Shown: positions 52,180 through 63,908 of the stretch, one piece after another
Numbering within the stretch: position 1 is the first letter of the stretch
How the letters are laid out: each line of letters opens with the position of its first letter
Source: Lineus longissimus
Lineage: Eukaryota > Nemertea > Pilidiophora > Heteronemertea > Lineidae
Assembly (NCBI RefSeq): GCF_910592395.1
Contig: NC_088321.1
Location: 9,486,001 to 9,550,000 of the forward strand
Direction: 5' to 3'
DNA: 64,000 nucleotides
Program-made: the position numbers and the translations under genes
Notes under the pieces: model-generated
Database searches by the model: none
Seen by the model: the letters and a program-made list of their open reading frames with translations, nothing else
What the model was told of the DNA's origin: nothing

Positions 52180-54486
52180 AATCGGCTTAAAAAAGAAATT
52201 CATGAGGGTAAATTGGGCAAAACTCCAATGTTCTGGGTGAATTACATGGATCGGGTGTGGAATATATTGCAATTTCAAAGAGCAACCAAGGAAAATAACT
52301 TTGATTTGCATAAAGCAAGCATCCAACAAATGTGCAGCCTATTTTTTAGTTATGATCATCACAACTACGCTAGGTATGCTACAGTCTATCTGCTATCTAT
52401 ACTGAATCTCCCTGAATCACACCCTGGCGCAGAGAATCTTCTGAAGCAGAATGGATTCAGTGTCAGCAGATCAGATGTTCTGTCATCACGAAATGCTGTT
52501 GATATCACAATTGAGCAAACGATCAATCGGCATGCCAAGTCAGACGGTGGAATTATTGGTTTCAGCAGGAATCAATCAGCATATTATCGGTGGTCAATGA
52601 CTAGAAATTCAAGGGCTTCCTACCATCAAGCAACTATGGAGATATTGGACATGGAGAGTCAGGAAAGCACCTCACACAAAGACTTGCGTCCTTCAAGTAT
52701 AGTTCAAAGCGAAGAAAACGTCTGAAATGTTCTTGATGCAATATCCAACTTCATGAACCCATTTGAAGTTGAAAATAAGAATGTGCTGTATTGCCTGTCT
52801 TCAGGAGCCCCAACGCCGAATGAGATTGACGAGGATCTACTTCAGGCTGACAAAAAAGGACAAACTGCTTATGAGACCTTTGTCAGGGAACGGCTTGTTG
52901 AAAAGAAGAAAAGCTTTCATGCTCCAATCAAGAAGCTTAACCTCAAGACCTTTGCAAACTTGGCGAAGACTGCTAAGGTAACTGGACAATGTAAAAAGAC
53001 TAAGCAAGTAACATCTGAAAGAAACGTCTTTGGTCAGTTAGTTGTACTCGCTCTGAAACATGATCTCAGTATGGAGAGGGTTCTCAGCTTCCCTTTAGGT
53101 CCAGTTCCATCTTCTCTTGCGACATTTGAAGGGATTCCTGCAAAAACTGACAAAGCAAAACTAATGCATGCTTTGGAACAGAATTTGACTGTGGAAAGAT
53201 CAGGTTCAGCAGGTTCAGCATGCTAAATTTTAGATGGAAATGCACTGTTACAGGCACAAATGGCACTACCTGAGACATTCAAAGACTTTGCCTCCAACAT
53301 CTTTGATCAATTACCTAGAGCGAAACGTGTCGACTTTGTGACAGATACATATATTTCATTATCAATTAAGGGGATTGAACGAGAAAGGAGGGGCGCTGCA
53401 AAGGCCCACCTACTAAAAGGACCAAACACGAAAGTACCAAGAGACTGGAAGGCATTCATGTCATGCGACGAAAACAAGAAACAACTCATAAAATTTTTAC
53501 TCTCAGAATGGAGTAAGGATGACTATGCACCAAAGCTCCAAGGTCGCAGTGTCCTATTTGTCTGTGAAGAAGAATGGGTAAGGCTGGAAAGTCTTGATGG
53601 TAATGTCACTACTGCAGAATTGATGGAAGATCTGCGATCAAATCAAGAAGAAGCAGACACTCGTATCATCCTTTATTGCCTCCACATTGCCAGCCATTCA
53701 TCTGATGATTGCACGATCACCGTACGATCTCCAGACACAGATGTTTTTATTCTACGTCTTCACTTTGCTGCCAGCCTAAAACAGCAAGTGTTATTTGACA
53801 CAGGGGTGGGAGACAAGAGGCGTCTCATTGATTTGCAGAAAGTGTCACCAAACTTAGGAAGAGAGCTGTGCTCAGCACTTCCAGCACTACATGCATTCAG
53901 CGGCTGCGATTCAACTAGTGCATTCGTTAATAAAGGAAAGATGGTACCCCTGAAACGGCTTCGGGCACATGCTAAATTCCTTGAAGTTTTTCTAAAACTT
54001 GGTAGGTCAACAGAAGTGGCTAATGATGATTTAGACAGACTAGAAGAGTTTGTTTGCCTTCTTTATGCCAAGGGAACATCTACAACTGACATTAATGCTC
54101 TGCGGTATCAGAAGTTTCTACAGCGCTACAAACCAAAGAAAGGAGCTTTGATAACTGATTATAATGGGGTAGATATGAGCCTACTGCCCCCATGCAAAGC
54201 TGCACTAAAAATGCATGTAAAACGGGCCAATTACCAGGCTCTAATATGGTATCAAGCAGATCGGGCCTTTCAGACAGTGCCAACACCCGATGGACATGGT
54301 TTTGAAGTGGAAAATGGCAAACTGACAATCAAATGGACTGACGGGGGCTTAATGCCGAAGGAACTGGTTGATGTGTTAGTTGAAGAGCCAGACACTGAAA
54401 ATGTGGAGGAAACCCAGGACGATGAATTAGACAACTTGGTTGATATCATATTTGAAGACGAAGAAGGTAGTGATGAGGATGATTAG
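52180..54486 (+). pseudogene. FEN1/PIN-like 'EADTR..SPDTDVF..GCD' family protein
   Basis: One frame from about 52180 to the TAG at 54486, broken only by TGA at 52723 and TAA at 53224. N-terminal domain: KTPMFWVNYMDRVWNIL, YDHHNYARYATVYLL, DITIEQTINRHAKSDGGIIG. Middle: NPFEVENKNVLYCLSSG, RNVFGQLVVLALKHDLSMER. C-terminal domain: NQEEADTRIILYCLHIA, VRSPDTDVFIL and LHAFSGCDSTSAFVNKGK, with acidic residues placed as in XPG-I/FEN1-like PIN nucleases, then an acidic tail. The family is widespread in marine invertebrates but I know no proven function. It has no introns and lies between inverted repeats, which suggests a mobile element. Confidence 0.7.
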
Positions 54487-54516
54487 ATATTTACAATATT
54501 TGTAACCTTATGAAAA

Positions 54517-55400
54517 TGATCATTAAAAAACTGCCACCGAACTTGTATATGATCTATATGCTCAGTAGCCTTTCGAATTTGCTATTTCCAAAATTACCTT
54601 TGTATATTGATACCGAGTAATTCTATTTCCAAAATGATTGAATATACTGCCCCCTTAATGATATTTTTGAACCTCTAAAATCCCAATTGTGAAGGTTTTA
54701 TGCAGGAACAATCCATTTAATACTTTGTTTTGGGGCAAAATATTACCCTTTGTCAGTTGTTAAGCAACCTTTAAAATTCTTGACCTTTTGACCTCTGTTG
54801 ACCCAGTTACATAGTCAATTTGAATAATCTACCTCCAAGCAGTTAGGGCTGGCTTAGACAAACATATTATTAATGTATAATATGCTACATTTGGGTGATT
54901 CATTAAATAACTGCCACCGGAATTTTTATCAAATGCTTAGAAGCCTTTTAAATTAGCTATTTCTGACATTGCCATTGTATTTACTGTTACAGAGTCATTC
55001 TTTTTCAAATGATTGAATATTACCCCCTTGATATTATCTTTGGACCTCTAAAATGCAAATTGTGAAGTTTTAATAAAGGAACAATTCATTTTATTTGTTG
55101 TTTTTGCATAACATATCGCCCTACACCTGGGCCGGGTTGTTCTAAAGCACAAAAGTCACGTTATCCCTAACGGTTACGTTAAGTATCCTCAAGGACGTTA
55201 TCTCTTTCAGTTAAACCCATTAAAATATTCACGTTAAGACTTAACATTTCAGTTAAACCTAACGTTGTTTTGAACAACTCAGCCCAGATTTTAAGCAACC
55301 CTTAAAATTCTTGACCTTTTGACCTCTGGTGACCTGGATACATAACCAATTTGAGTACAATACATCTTAATAGTAAGCACTGGCTTAGACAAACATTTTG
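54517..55400. repeat. Diverged ~390-bp tandem duplication
   Basis: 54520-54890 and 54905-55400 share ordered blocks (ACTGCCACCG, ATGATTGAATAT, GACCTCTAAAAT, AAAATTCTTGACCTTTTGACC, GGCTTAGACAAACAT). The second copy carries a 161 bp insertion at 55127-55287 that the first lacks. Confidence 0.75.
55127..55287. mobile_element. 161-bp foldback MITE
   Basis: Ends CTGGGCCGGGTTGTTCTAAA and TTTTGAACAACTCAGCCCAG are imperfect inverted repeats. The corresponding place in the neighbouring tandem copy is empty. Target duplication is not clear. Confidence 0.7.
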
Positions 55401-55494
55401 AGGTATAATTTGTGAAATTCGGTTTAGGCATCATGAAGATATAAGCTTTTTTGTTTCCCCTACCCCCAAATTCTCTTTTTTCCAAAAAAATGAT

Positions 55495-55690
55495 GTCCAC
55501 TACTTTGACCGAGCCTGGTGCATTCACCCACCAACCATTTAAAAGCAAACAGGCAGATTTTATTGTGGCATACCATAGGGTATCCAAAAAAATTAGTCTC
55601 CGAAAATCCCCAGGGTGGGGGAGGATTTCGTCCATTGGCCCATGGACTATACAGCCAGCTGTTCAAAAGGTAATGTTATTCACCCCACAG
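55495..55690. repeat. Right inverted repeat of the PIN-gene unit
   Basis: Inverted partner of 51767-51968; the match reaches to within about 20 bp of the BEL-3 5' LTR. Confidence 0.65.
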
Positions 55691-55712
55691 GGAGTGCAGG
55701 TAATTGATTAAT

Positions 55713-56236
55713 TGAAGGCCTTTTGTGCCGGCGCATGCACCACTCCAGGAATTGCAACCTTGATTTAGAAGTTGGCGAAATGCCAACGAGTTTCTTGAGG
55801 TTGTTTTCTGGTCTTATTTCTTTAGTTAGGTTTAGGTAATGTGCTCTGCAGAGCCAGTAGACATTCTGATTGGCCTTAGTTTTTGGCCTGGTTCATTTAA
55901 CTCAATTTTAGGGCACGAAGCCACGTCCAGGACTAGATTTAGTTCCAGTTTCAGCCGTTAGTTGGCGCGGCACCGGTGCGTGAAAGCACATGGTCCCAGT
56001 AGTTTGTCTCTGTCCACATAGGGGACAGCACCGGCCAAGCATCCAATTGCCACAAATGTATAAGTATTCTTGACAGGAACTTTTCAGAGTTTAACACGTT
56101 TAAGGAAAGCAGATGTAGACATAATTCTCAAAAATGTTTATTGTTTTTATCGTTACAGATTTTACAGTCAAGTACATAATAAACCTGTACGTTGTACAAT
56201 CTCGACTTCAATGTCCGTTTGTCGTGGGCAGCTACA
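55713..56236 (+). repeat. BEL-3 5' LTR
   Basis: 524 bp, TGAAGGCCTTTTGTGCC...GGGCAGCTACA. Confidence 0.9.
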
Positions 56237-56270
56237 GTAAAATCTCTGCGAAACAAGGTACGATTGCGAG

Positions 56271-57592
56271 ATGTCTTCCACCAGCAGTAATAAGGCCAGG
56301 ATCAGTCAGCTGCGGATCGAACTTCAATATCAACATGAGACGAAGAGGATTCATATGGAGCTGATAGAGGCTGATCTTAATGACAGGTTGGAGTTGCTGA
56401 AGCTGAAAAAGGAGCTCCAAATCGCTGAACTTGAGGACGAGGAGGATGTGACCGTTGTTAATGGTGTTACCGATTCTAAACACATTGAGGTTGACATGGT
56501 TACGTCTGAACCTGCTGAAATTATTGCGTCGGGGTCAGACAAGGCCCACATGGACAGGTTTCTGAAGGATGCGGCAAATGCATGTGTTGATGCTGCTGAG
56601 CCCGATGGCCTCCAGGGCCTGAACATTTTGGCGGATGCGTGTACCGCCAGGCAGCCACTCTGTACATCTCCGATGGTTGCACCCCGTGAACATTATGAGG
56701 ACAACCTCATTGACTTACAGTCTAACCAGGGTAACCCACCGCAACAGGGTGACCTTCTTTCCGTGTTAGTTAGTCAAATGAGTCTCAGTCGTCTACCACC
56801 ACCAGAACCGCCGGTGTTTTCTGGTGACCCCCTGTTGTATGCTGGTTGGTTAGCAGCCTTTAAGACATTGATAGAAGGGAAAGGAATGCACTACCTGAGA
56901 CGGTACTTGGCTGGACCGGCTAAAGAGGAAGTGGAAGGTTACTTTCTGATTAGTAGTGACAGTGCATTTGATGAGGCAAAGGCAGTGCTTGAGCAGAGGT
57001 ATGGAGACCCCTTCATTGTAGCAGAGGCTTTTCGTAATAAGCTGGAAGGGTGGCCAAAGGTTCATCCAAAGGACAGTCAGGCACTTTGTAAATTCTCAGA
57101 TTTTCTTAGACAGTGCAAAGCAGCAAAGAAATCCATTGGTTCTTTACGAGTACTTGACGATGACAGGGAAAATCGCAAATTGCTAATGAAATTACCGGAC
57201 TGGCTGGTAAAGAGATGGGCGCGGATAGTAGCTGATTGGCGTTCTAAACATGGGGAATACCCACCTTTCAGGCGATTCACAGAGTTCGTATATCAGGAGT
57301 CGGAGATAGCAAATGATCCTATCACGGGGACATTCAGCAAGGATCAACAGGCACTAGGTCAGACTCAAAATGTAAACAAAAATGATAAGTCGCCCAAAGT
57401 CATTGGTGTTGGGCGTACATTGAGCACAGTAGTTGAGAGTCGGACAACGCCGAAGTCTTGCGCGCTGTGTGAAAAAGGACATGACTTGGATGTTTGTACA
57501 AGTTCCTGGGTAAATCGCTTACCGATAGGAAGGCCTTCATCAAAGAACGCGGTCTGTGTTACGGCTGCCTAGGATTTGGACATCGTTCTAAG
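56271..57592 (+). pseudogene. BEL-3 gag
   Basis: Starts at ATG 56271. A charged N-terminal coiled coil (RLELLKLKKELQIAELEDEE) is followed by the BEL gag core (PPVFSGDPLLYAGWLAAFKT, AVLEQRYGDPFIVAEAFRNK, LPDWLVKRWARIV). Near 57500 the frame shifts; in the neighbouring frame LTDRKAFIKERGLCYGC and LGFGHRSKFC form a zinc knuckle, and a second shift near 57600 leads into CKTCSKRHPTSLH of the pol frame. BEL elements normally have a single gag-pol frame, so these look like mutations. About 440 residues. Confidence 0.85.
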
Positions 57593-57594
57593 TT

Positions 57595-60500
57595 TTGTCG
57601 TACAGGGGGACTTGTAAAACCTGTTCCAAGCGTCACCCTACCTCGCTACATGGTGAAACGGCGCCAGTGAAACCCGGTACCGGTAATGAAGAGTCAAGGA
57701 AGCCCCAGCGAGATACTAAGGGTGGAACAGTGCATAGGGTCAAGGCTAAATTGGGTACTGGACAAAACCTGAGCTCAATGATTGTACCTGTAGAAGTGTA
57801 TCACCAAGACAGGCCGGTTGTGAGGCATGTCTGCTATGCTATGCTAGATTCCCAGTCTGATGTATCCTTTATACTAGAGGAGACCAAACATAAACTAGGA
57901 GTTAGTGGCATCAAAACAAAACTCAGTTTATCAACGATGACGGCTGAATCGCAACTTGTAGACACAAATAAGATAAGTGGGTTGGTGGTCAAGGGACTAG
58001 GCAGTTGCAGCAGAGAGGTTCACCTACCCCAGGTTTATACAAGATCGAATATACCAGCCAATAGGGGTCATATACCTACCCCTGAGGTAGCCCGGAAATG
58101 GGGCCACTTAGAAGGAATTGCTGAGGAGCTGGAGCCTACCTTGGACTGTGAGGTAGGGATGTTGATAGGATATAATTGCTCAAGGGCACTAGCGCCTAGG
58201 GAGGTGATCTGTGGCCGTGGACATGAACCCTTTGCGCAACGGACGGATCTAGGCTGGAGTATTGTTGGTTTGACTGACCCTACAGAACAACAGGAAGTGG
58301 AAAAAGGCAGTAGTCATCATATTGTCGTCTGCGGTGAAGCATCATCAGGGAATAGGACGCAGCCTATGGAGACTGCGATGCCAGAGGTCACAATCTGTCT
58401 GAAAACAGGAGTGAAAGAAGTTATCTCTGTGTTGGAGACAGATTTTCATGAGGTCGAGTCTGTACATCCCTTTTCACAGGAGGATTCTCAGTTCCTAGCC
58501 AAGATGGAATCAGGAATCCATCAACTTCCCGACGGGCATTACCAGATGCCCCTCCCATTTAAAGGGGATAAGGCACCAACAGTATCGAACAACAAACCTG
58601 CAGCCCTGAGTCGTCTCAATCAGTTGAAGTCAAAGTTTAGGAGCAACCCTCAGCTGAAGACGAAATATGTCGAATTCATGGAAAAGATCATTGCCGAGGG
58701 AGATGTAGAGCCAATTGGGGAAACAGAACGTCAAACCGAGAAGGAGGGACATTTGTGGTATCTTCCTCACTTTGCTGTGTTTGGTCCCAAGTCTGAGAAG
58801 ATTCGCGGGGCATTTGATTGTCGAGCACAATATTTGGGACGATGTCTGAATGATTATCTACTTCAGGGCCTGGACATGATGAATTCACTGGTAGGGGTGC
58901 TATGCAGATTTTGTCACGAACCCGTGGCTGTAACATGTGACGTCGCTCGTATGTTTCATCAGTTCCGGGTAAATAAAGATGATCGGGATTACCTTAGGTT
59001 CCTGTGGTGGCCAGGAGGGGACGAGTCAAAGCCAACAGTGGAATATCGCAGCATGTTTTTCCTATTTGGTCTACGTTGTGCTCCAGCATGCTATGCTTTC
59101 GGTCTAAAACAGATTGCCAGTGACTTTAAGCCTAAGTATGGAGAGGAGGCGGCAGATTTCATCATGCAGCAGTTTTATGTTGACGACGGATTAAGGTCAA
59201 AACCAACCATAGAGGGAGCTCTATCACTGGTCAAATCAGCCCAGGAGGCCTGCGGGGAAGGCGGACTACACCTCCACAAGATAGCGTCGAACTGCAGAGA
59301 GGTGTTGGAGAGTATTCCAGAGGAGGACCGTCTGCCTAGTCTGAGACAAAGCGAGCTGCCTATGAACAAGGGGGAGCTCAGTTATCCCCTAGAGCGTGTG
59401 TTGGGAATACAGTGGTGCATCGAAAGTGACACTCTGACATTTAGAATCGTCCTCAAGGATCGACCATTGACACGCCGCGGAATCCTGTCGACAATTGGAT
59501 CTATTTACGACCCCCTAGGAATGGCTGCACCTGTCCTGTTAGTGGGAAAAATGATCTTGCAGGAGTTATGCAGAGAAAATGCAGACTGGGACACACCTCT
59601 GTCAGAAAATCTCAGGATGGACTGGGAAAAGTGGAGGAGTGAATTGCAACACTTGGAGCAGCTGTCAACACCGAGATGTTATAAGCCAGGTGGATTTGGG
59701 GAAGTGGCATCAGCATCTCTACACCACTTCTCTGATGCGAGCAGCAGGGCCTATGGACAATGTTCATACGTCCGTCTTGTGAGCAGGCAAGGCGACGTAC
59801 ACTGCAGTTTCATCATGGGGAAGGGTCGAGTTACTCCTTTGAAACCACTCACCATACCTCGCCTGGAGCTAACTGCGGCCCTGACATCTGTCAGGATAAG
59901 CACTCTGCTGACAAGGGAGCTTGATTACAAGATTGCTGAGCAGACATTTTGGACCGATAGCAAGGTGGTCATGGGTTACATCGCAAATGAGGAGCGCCGG
60001 TATCACGTCTTCGTCGCAAACAGAGTGCAGGAAATCCGAAAAGAGACTGAGCCGAGTCAGTGGCGCCATGTAGCGGGGGAAGAGAACGTCGCTGATGAAG
60101 CCTCACGTGGACTGAACCCTGAGCAACTTGCAAGTGGTACTGCTAGATGGCTTAGGGGACCTGATTTCTTATGGGAGAGGGAGCTTCCCAAGGCTGGGCA
60201 TCAGGAGGTTGAAGAGATTGAGGATGATCCAGAGGTTAAGAGGGAAATCACAGGAGCTGTTTTGGCAGTGAATGCCAAGGCAGCAAACATGTACCCATCT
60301 CTGCTCGAGAGACTGAGCAGCTTCTCCTCATGGGAGGCAGCAAAAACAGCCATTGCCATATGTCTCAGATATAGGGACCGTCTCTTGGGAAAACAAGACG
60401 CAACCATTAAGCAGCGCCCCCTGGCAGCGGAGGATATGCAGCGTGCTGAGAGAGAGATTCTTAACGCAGTTCAGCTCAAGGCATTTGCCGAAGAAATAGG

Positions 60501-61872
60501 CATCATAAAGGATTTGGAAGGCCGGGATGGCACTGGGGGAGAGAATGTCAAGGTCATTAAAGCCAGCTCTCCTCTGTACAAGTTGGACCCCTTCATCGAC
60601 CGGAAAGGAATCCTCAGAGTAGGAGGACAGACACAGAAAGCAGAATATGATCATGGCATTAAGCATCCAGTCATAATGCCAAGGGAATCGTATGTCGCCA
60701 CCCTCCTCATTAGGCATCATCATGTAGCTGAGCAGCATCAAGGTCGGGGAATGACCATGAACAGCATACGTCAAGAGGGAGTATGGATCATCGGATGTCG
60801 CCGGGCTGTGGCCAGTTACATCGACAAATGCGTGCTGTCCCGCAGGCTCAGAGGAACAACCAACAAGCAGAAGATGGGAGACCTGCCCAAGGACCGATTG
60901 CAAACAGCCCCTGCGTTCACCTACTGTGGGGTTGATGTTTTTGGTCCTTTCCACATCACTGAGCCAAGGAAACGAGAGCTGAAGAGGTACGGAGTAATAT
61001 TTACGTGCTTGGCCATGAGGGTCCAGATTGAGACTGTTAACACTATGTCTACCGACTCCTTCATCATGGCGCTCCGCAAATTCATTGCAGTCAGGGGAAG
61101 CATAAAAATCTTGAGAGCTGACTGTGGAAGTAACTTTGTTGGCTGTGAACATGAGCTCAAGGATGCCTGGGACGAGGTTGACCTGGACGCCGTAGGAAAA
61201 TTCCTCCTGAAAGAAAATGGGGATTTTACCTTCGAAATGAACGTACCCAGTGCTAGCCACCAAGGCGGCGTCTGGGAGCGCCAAATCAAGACTACCTGGA
61301 GCATCTTGAATACGATGCTGTTCTCACATGGCAAGCAGCTTGACGATGAAAGTCTCAGGACATTCCTCTACGAAGTGGCAGCGATAATAAATGGCCGCCC
61401 TCTGACAGTCGAAAATCTCGACGACGCTACGAGTTTGGTGCCATTGACACCAAACATGTTACTAACAATGAAATCCAGGGTCATCGTCTCACCCCCTGGA
61501 AACTTTCCTGTCCAGGATCTCATGCTCAGGAAATACTGGCGTCGAGTACAGCAACTGGCAGACCAGTTTTGGCACAGGTGGCGCAAGGAGTATGTACAAA
61601 ACCTCCAAATCAGGCAGAAGTGGATTTGCCCAAAACGCAATCTGGAGAAGGGCGATGTTGTACTTGTACGCGACAAAAACCTACCGAGGAACGTGTGGAA
61701 GCTGGCACGAATCCAGGAAACGTACACAGGAGACGACAATCTGGTTCGAAAGGTCAAGGTCAAGGTTGGAGATCGCTCACCGGACAACAAAGTACGTCGA
61801 TTGACCTATCTCGAAAGGCCAATACACGAGCTCGTCCTGGTAAAGGAAGCCGAAGACGTTAAGCAGCAGTAA
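57595..61872 (+). CDS. BEL-3 pol (protease, RT, RNase H, integrase, DUF5641)
   Basis: Open frame of 1425 codons. Zinc knuckle end (CKTCSKRHPTSLH); protease YAMLDSQSDVSFI (Gln after Asp-Ser where Gly is usual); RT with AVTCDVARMFHQFRV (Asp) and QQFYVDDGLRS (YxDD); connection ILSTIGSIYDPLGMAAPVLL; RNase H with HHFSDASSRAYG, IPRLELTAAL, FWTDSKVVMGYI and ADEASRG; integrase zinc region HHVAEQHQGRGMT with KCVLSRRLRG (Ser replaces the second Cys); core YCGVDVFGPF, ILRADCGSNFVG, SHQGGVWERQIK; tail WKLARIQETYTGDDNLVRKV. The frame is complete, but the zinc site and protease substitutions make activity doubtful. Confidence 0.9.
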   Translation: MSYRGTCKTCSKRHPTSLHGETAPVKPGTGNEESRKPQRDTKGGTVHRVKAKLGTGQNLSSMIVPVEVYHQDRPVVRHVCYAMLDSQSDVSFILEETKHKLGVSGIKTKLSLSTMTAESQLVDTNKISGLVVKGLGSCSREVHLPQVYTRSNIPANRGHIPTPEVARKWGHLEGIAEELEPTLDCEVGMLIGYNCSRALAPREVICGRGHEPFAQRTDLGWSIVGLTDPTEQQEVEKGSSHHIVVCGEASSGNRTQPMETAMPEVTICLKTGVKEVISVLETDFHEVESVHPFSQEDSQFLAKMESGIHQLPDGHYQMPLPFKGDKAPTVSNNKPAALSRLNQLKSKFRSNPQLKTKYVEFMEKIIAEGDVEPIGETERQTEKEGHLWYLPHFAVFGPKSEKIRGAFDCRAQYLGRCLNDYLLQGLDMMNSLVGVLCRFCHEPVAVTCDVARMFHQFRVNKDDRDYLRFLWWPGGDESKPTVEYRSMFFLFGLRCAPACYAFGLKQIASDFKPKYGEEAADFIMQQFYVDDGLRSKPTIEGALSLVKSAQEACGEGGLHLHKIASNCREVLESIPEEDRLPSLRQSELPMNKGELSYPLERVLGIQWCIESDTLTFRIVLKDRPLTRRGILSTIGSIYDPLGMAAPVLLVGKMILQELCRENADWDTPLSENLRMDWEKWRSELQHLEQLSTPRCYKPGGFGEVASASLHHFSDASSRAYGQCSYVRLVSRQGDVHCSFIMGKGRVTPLKPLTIPRLELTAALTSVRISTLLTRELDYKIAEQTFWTDSKVVMGYIANEERRYHVFVANRVQEIRKETEPSQWRHVAGEENVADEASRGLNPEQLASGTARWLRGPDFLWERELPKAGHQEVEEIEDDPEVKREITGAVLAVNAKAANMYPSLLERLSSFSSWEAAKTAIAICLRYRDRLLGKQDATIKQRPLAAEDMQRAEREILNAVQLKAFAEEIGIIKDLEGRDGTGGENVKVIKASSPLYKLDPFIDRKGILRVGGQTQKAEYDHGIKHPVIMPRESYVATLLIRHHHVAEQHQGRGMTMNSIRQEGVWIIGCRRAVASYIDKCVLSRRLRGTTNKQKMGDLPKDRLQTAPAFTYCGVDVFGPFHITEPRKRELKRYGVIFTCLAMRVQIETVNTMSTDSFIMALRKFIAVRGSIKILRADCGSNFVGCEHELKDAWDEVDLDAVGKFLLKENGDFTFEMNVPSASHQGGVWERQIKTTWSILNTMLFSHGKQLDDESLRTFLYEVAAIINGRPLTVENLDDATSLVPLTPNMLLTMKSRVIVSPPGNFPVQDLMLRKYWRRVQQLADQFWHRWRKEYVQNLQIRQKWICPKRNLEKGDVVLVRDKNLPRNVWKLARIQETYTGDDNLVRKVKVKVGDRSPDNKVRRLTYLERPIHELVLVKEAEDVKQQ

Positions 61873-63383
61873 TTCGTTTCTCAAACACTTGCGTAATAAT
61901 TCAGTCGTTTTGGAGATACGTCGCTTCAGTGATCATAGTGGTGAATTGCGCGCAAGGCGATGTGCTAGTAACCTCTCACCCCCAAATTCGGACATCTGGT
62001 CCTGGCGTCTTGGCAACTGCAGAAGGGTCTCGGCTCTCTTGAGAAATTTGTTTAGCTAGCAGCACATATTTGTGCCTACACCCTTGTTTTTCTATGATAC
62101 TATGTATTGTCTATAGATTCTCCTGAGCCTGTTCTGTAATTGTCAGTTTGTCTTGACTAGCTTGTGTGAAGGATTCTATTTTCTGTAATTATCAGTTTGT
62201 CTTGACTTTAAGGATTCTATCGCGAAGTGGATTACAGTAATTCTGGTGATTTGATTCGATCTGTGAGTAGAGAACACCGGTTCTCATTTTGGACACTTTA
62301 CTGACCTGACAGTGTTGTCACCTCCCGAGTCTGATAGTTTGAGATTGAATTTGAGGTTTGCATTATAATTGGCAGATTGCCAAAGCACCAGATTTGGCCA
62401 TTATTTTATCCTCAGTCTCAGTTGGCTCTAGGCTCTGTCCGGTCTGGATTGTGTCTTTGTGTTGATTTGAGTACACTCACAGTCGCATTCTACGTATCCA
62501 GCAGTGGGATACTAGTGACTCAGAGGACATTCTGGACTAATTTTGGACTAACGCTAAGTTCTCACTCTTGTGTACTGAGATCTCTCCTATTGATTATTCT
62601 GAGCATTTGGTAGCGTGAACTGGTTGGTTGTGCCCTTTTGTGGTCCCAGTACTAAATGGGATTTTTCTTTGGTCTTCCTGGTTGAAATGCTCAGAACCCT
62701 GAGACTCATTCCATCTATTTGAGAAAGTGGCTGTGAGTTTAGTCCAATTTGATATAAAGACAAGACAGTTTATGATTTTATGAACATTCGTGATGACTTG
62801 AGAGGATAGTGCAAGTTGCAGCACCTTTAGGGTGTTGCTGTGTTTCAGTTCAGTATTGCCAGTAGCATTGGCAGTAGTTGTCCACATTGTGACATATTTT
62901 GTTGAAATTTTGAATTGTCTCCTATGTGACATGATTTGCTAAAATTTGAATTTTGAGTTGTCTGCAGGTGTGATTATGCGGACTCATGCATTTGGGCTCT
63001 GGAGTGTGCTGAACTGAGACACTTTTGACTTTTAAGGTTTGGGTTTATTTTTGAAATCCAAGTTCATAGAAATTCTGAAAATTGCATTCTGCAATTTTTG
63101 GGGGAGTGTTAGTGCGCCTAGATTTAGTATTGCGCAATCAGTGCGCTCCATGTAAAACAGCAGATACGGAAATAGAATCCCTGAGTCCGGAAGCTGGGAA
63201 CCCCGTGGACATAAGATGTATTTGTGAAAGTTGTCACGGACAGGAATTTCGGAGTATAAACTCATTATTTCTGATGGACTCAAAGAGGTAAATAGTGCCG
63301 CTTTAGGCTAAAATGATGTATAGAAACCCCTTGCCCCCTTTGAAACAGTAGCTTGGTGATGTCACATAGATTTTAGTGACTTT
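61873..63383 (+). other. BEL-3 3' non-coding interior
   Basis: About 1.5 kb between pol and the 3' LTR with no convincing frame. It is long for a BEL 3' region; no second gene such as an envelope was recognised. Confidence 0.6.
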
Positions 63384-63908
63384 TGAAGGCCTTTTGTGCC
63401 GGCGCATGCACCACTCCAGGAATTGCAACCTTGATTTAGAAGTTGGCGAAATGCCAACGAGTTTCTTGAGGTTGTTTTCTGGTCTTATTTCTTTAGTTAG
63501 GTTTAGGTAATGTGCTCTGCAGAGCCAGTAGACATTCCAATTGGCCTTAGTTTTTGGCCTGGTTCATTTAACTCAATTTTAGGGCACGAAGCCACGTCCA
63601 GGACTAGATTTAGTTCCAGTTTCAGCCGTTAGGTGGCGCGGCACCGGTGCGTGAAAGCACATGGTCCCAGTAGTGTGTCTCTGTCCACGTAGGGGACAGC
63701 ACCGGCCAAGCATCCAATTGCCACACATGTATAAGTATTCTTCACAGGAACTTTTCAGAGTTTAACACGTTTGAGGAAAGCAGATGTAGACATAATTCTC
63801 AAAAATGTTTATTGTTTTTATCGTTACAGATTTTACAGTCAAGTACATAATAAACCTGTATGTTGTACAATCTCGACTTCAATGTCCGTTTGTCCGTGGG
63901 CAGCTACA
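63384..63908 (+). repeat. BEL-3 3' LTR
   Basis: 525 bp copy of the 5' LTR; a clear polypurine tract before it is lacking. Confidence 0.9.

Larger units (their letters stand above)
55713..63908 (+). mobile_element. BEL-3: nearly complete BEL/Pao element
   Basis: LTRs 55713-56236 and 63384-63908 differ at about ten positions by eye. gag (56271-57592) and pol (57595-61872) are nearly open, separated by two frameshifts around 57500-57610. About 1.5 kb of non-coding interior follows pol. No matching target-site duplication was found (TTAAT before, ATGAG after), so the copy may have formed by recombination or the flanks have changed. Confidence 0.9.

Noticed and set aside
60092-60120. CTGATGAAG in BEL-3 that resembles a hammerhead core
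   Set aside because: No GAAA box or stem partners follow; it codes for the conserved ADEASRG RNase H motif.
61873-63383. Possible extra gene (envelope-like) after BEL-3 pol
   Set aside because: Only short frames under 115 codons without signal peptide, membrane anchor or family motifs.
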